Shown: piece by piece, positions 45,749 to 47,748 of the stretch
Layout: each line of letters starts with the position of its first letter
Position numbering within the stretch: the first letter of the stretch is position 1
Assembly: GCA_905235445.1 (NCBI GenBank)
Contig: CAJOLJ010000024.1
Span: forward strand, 1 to 47,748
Direction: 5' to 3'
Length of the DNA: 47,748 bases
Origin: an uncultured Bacteroidales bacterium
GTDB taxonomy: Bacteria; Bacteroidota; Bacteroidia; Bacteroidales; UBA932
Made by a program: the position numbers and the translations under genes
Notes under the pieces: generated by a model
What the model was told of the DNA's origin: nothing
Seen by the model: only the letters and a program-made list of their open reading frames with translations
The model's database searches: none

Positions 45749-47737
45749 CTATGACGCTTCATTAGAAGTTCCTGAACCCCTTCTTTTCCTTGGCTTACTG
45801 TCCTTGCTGCCCTTGGGCCTGCCTTTCCCCCGCTTAACGGGTATGATGCCTGTCGCCTTCATCTCCGCCTCTTTCAAAAGGGTCTTCTTGTTCTTGGAGC
45901 CAAGCGGTCTCCCTATCTTTTTCCCCGAGGGTTTCTTGTCCTCCTTCCCCTTCTTGGAAGACCCGGCGGGTCTGCCCCTCTTCCTTTTCGGCTGAGTGGT
46001 CGTCACCTCCACTGGAGGGTCATCGGGGACATGCTTCTTGCGTCCCGGTTTCCTTCTGGCCTTCGTGTCGTGAGGGGGCTTTTGCCTGATCTGGCTTACC
46101 GGGGCTCCGCTTATGCGTCTGTTGTAGTCGGCGGCTATGGAGTCGAAGTCCTCCGGCAGGATGTCCCACTGCGCCAGGATGGTCTGCTGCCTTTCGGACA
46201 TGTTCCTGATGAAGGTGTATGAGCCCTCGGTAAATTGGATCATCTTCATCTTGTTCAGCTCCGCCATCATCTTGTTGGTGGAGTATCCGTTCTTGCGGCA
46301 TTTCTTCTGGAACTCGTTCCTGATGATGTTTGTCGCGAACAGCACCAGGAACTTCCCCATTATGCCCGGCTCGGAGTGCATCCTCAGGGATACGAGCCCC
46401 AGGCCTGTCTTCAGTGTGGTGAAGGTCTTCTCGGAGACGTCCCTCAAGTTATACACGGCATTTACGGCGGCAGCTCCCAGATTCTTGCTTGAGGCCATGC
46501 AGCTGAAGCCCCTGGAGTCGACCTCGTCCTGCCACGCCTGGGTGTGGGTGAGCACCTCCCAGTGTCTGCCGCGCCACCTGACAGAGAGATACTTGCCCAT
46601 TCCTGCGGGAACGGCCGGCTTTTCACCGGATGCTGCGACTTCCAGCATCTTTTCCCTGGCCTCGAACACTTTCGTCACGATGTCACCCTTCCTGCCTGAA
46701 CAGTTCGCTCCGTCGAAGAACAGGTTCAGGAATGCCTCCTCCTGGGAGTCCTTCAGGACCCTGCCCCTCTCCGATATCCCGAACATGGGGTCGGAGGAGA
46801 TGGCGTACTCCACGTTCCATGCCAGGTCCTTACCGTGCCTGTCGTACATCCACCTGTGGGCGGCCGAGTCCCCCTTGAGCATCATGACGTAGTCAAGATG
46901 GGCTTCCTTCAGCTGCCGGAGCACATCCGCCGTGCAGAAGCCCCTGTCCAGGACCACCCCCTCGCAGACGATGCCGTATTCCATGAGCAGGGCTATCAGC
47001 TCGGCGATCGCCTTGCAGTCCACCATCGACCCCCTGTTCACGGCGAAGGCTATCGGCGTGCCGTCCTCGGCCACGGCCCATATGTAGCTGATGATGTTGA
47101 CCTCCTTGCCGGACTTGGCCTTCCCCTTCTCCGCCGAAGGGACCGCAGCGGCGCAGTCCGTGTTGCTGCCATCTGTGCATATCCAGCACTTGGTGATTCC
47201 CCGGGCCTTGCACTCCTCCAGCCACAAGGTCCTGAATGCCAAGATCCTCCCCGCAGTCAATTTGTTGGTGAAGAAGTCGGAAAGCCAGGAGTCGCCGTGC
47301 ATCTCCCGCGAGAACAGTATCTGCTCCTCCATCTTTTCCTCGTAATGCATCGAAACGTCAGTCTGGTACAGCATGGAGTAGATCGAGTAATCCAAGACGG
47401 CATTCGAGAAGGATGTGGAACGGAGCGCCTTCCGCAAAATCGCATACAGGCCCAAGGCATATACTATGCCCAGGACGGCGGCGTATATTCCTGGGCGGAC
47501 GATGGGACTTTCCGGCACCTCCTCCCCATAGTGCTTCTTCCACTCGGACCTGTAAAGCATCTTGTAGTTCGAATTAGGGTGCATCATCGTTTCGCTCACC
47601 GCCCGCCCGATGATGATGCGTTTGCTCTGGCGACGGGGACCGTCGTCAGCATATACGAACACAAGGTTGCCGTTATGGTTGATGTATCCTTCCGGTGGTA
47701 TCGGTATCTCTTCGTTATCCCAGTAAATGACCCCCAT
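45749..47737 (-). mobile_element. IS4-superfamily (IS1634-like) transposase gene with AT-hook tail
   Basis: 662 residues from ATG 47737. The DDE core is visible: first Asp in WICTDGSNTD, second Asp in GVVLDRGFCTADVL, and Glu in RDVSEKTFTTLKTGLG with the usual following Lys. The N-terminal region (GYINHNGNLVFVYADD) is typical of IS1634/ISH-type elements. The last 120 residues carry four basic motifs, including RKRGRPAGS, KIGRPLGSK and GKGRPKGSK, which match the AT-hook core (GRP flanked by basic residues). The gene is intact. Only 11 bp lie beyond its start in the window, so the right terminal repeat and any target duplication cannot be seen, and I could not define a convincing left repeat. 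Confidence 0.85.
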
Positions 47738-47748
47738 AAAATTATCGG

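Noticed and set aside
45660..47748. Terminal inverted repeats of the insertion element.
   Set aside because: AT-rich strings near both ends (CCCCAAAATTAT and CCCCATAAAATTAT) look alike but in direct rather than inverted orientation, and the right end is outside the window.

Overview
The window looks like a chromosome segment of a GC-rich, gut- or rumen-type Bacteroidales bacterium. The evidence is a SusC/SusD pair, a one-protein hybrid two-component regulator with a periplasmic propeller, DUF4249 and TonB-receptor genes, Bacteroidota-type promoters (TTG, about 20 bp, TAnnTTTG) and an almost complete lack of strong Shine-Dalgarno sites. Most genes are GC-rich; two islands (about 13600-15820 and 38880-40300) are clearly AT-richer and look imported.

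Region 1 (1-13600) is an envelope efflux locus. Leftward genes encode a TolC-like channel, an HlyD/MacA adaptor, a tandem FtsX-type ABC permease and the start of its ATPase, which runs off the window. Rightward genes encode a complete RND tripartite pump (adaptor, HAE1 permease, outer-membrane lipoprotein factor). Convergent to the RND operon lie a short histidine kinase and an NtrC-type sigma-54 activator. The 270 bp between the divergent pump operons holds two copies of TGTAAA-N5-TTTACA spaced 31 bp apart, flanked on both sides by GG-N10-GC sigma-54 promoter elements. A third copy sits over the probable vegetative promoter of the activator gene. This reads as one regulon: an activator that switches on two different pumps from shared sites and limits its own synthesis.

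Region 2 (13600-15811) is an AT-rich two-gene cassette of the AAA15 ATPase plus RloB type (AbiL-like phage defence); the RloB gene has a one-base frameshift. Region 3 (15884-19147) is a leftward clpS-clpA-aat operon, the core of the bacterial N-degron pathway in one transcription unit. It carries an unusual substitution in the first ClpA ATPase site and another in the ClpS pocket.

Region 4 (19385-45541) is a polysaccharide utilisation locus for glucuronoarabinoxylan-type hemicellulose. It encodes a CE15 glucuronoyl esterase, a hybrid two-component regulator, SusC, SusD, a CE6-CE1 double esterase, a GH8 exo-oligoxylanase, a GH43-CE1 double enzyme, a secreted protein of unknown role, a GH43-ricin enzyme, and, after an AT-rich decayed gene and a DUF4249/TonB-receptor pair, a further GH43. 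No endo-xylanase is in view. The regulator-susC gap (24869-25384) carries a palindrome, four phased direct repeats and a long structured leader. Region 5 (45749-47737) is an IS4-superfamily transposase with an AT-hook-rich tail.

No rRNA, tRNA or CRISPR array was recognised. All family assignments come from reading motifs by eye, not from database searches.
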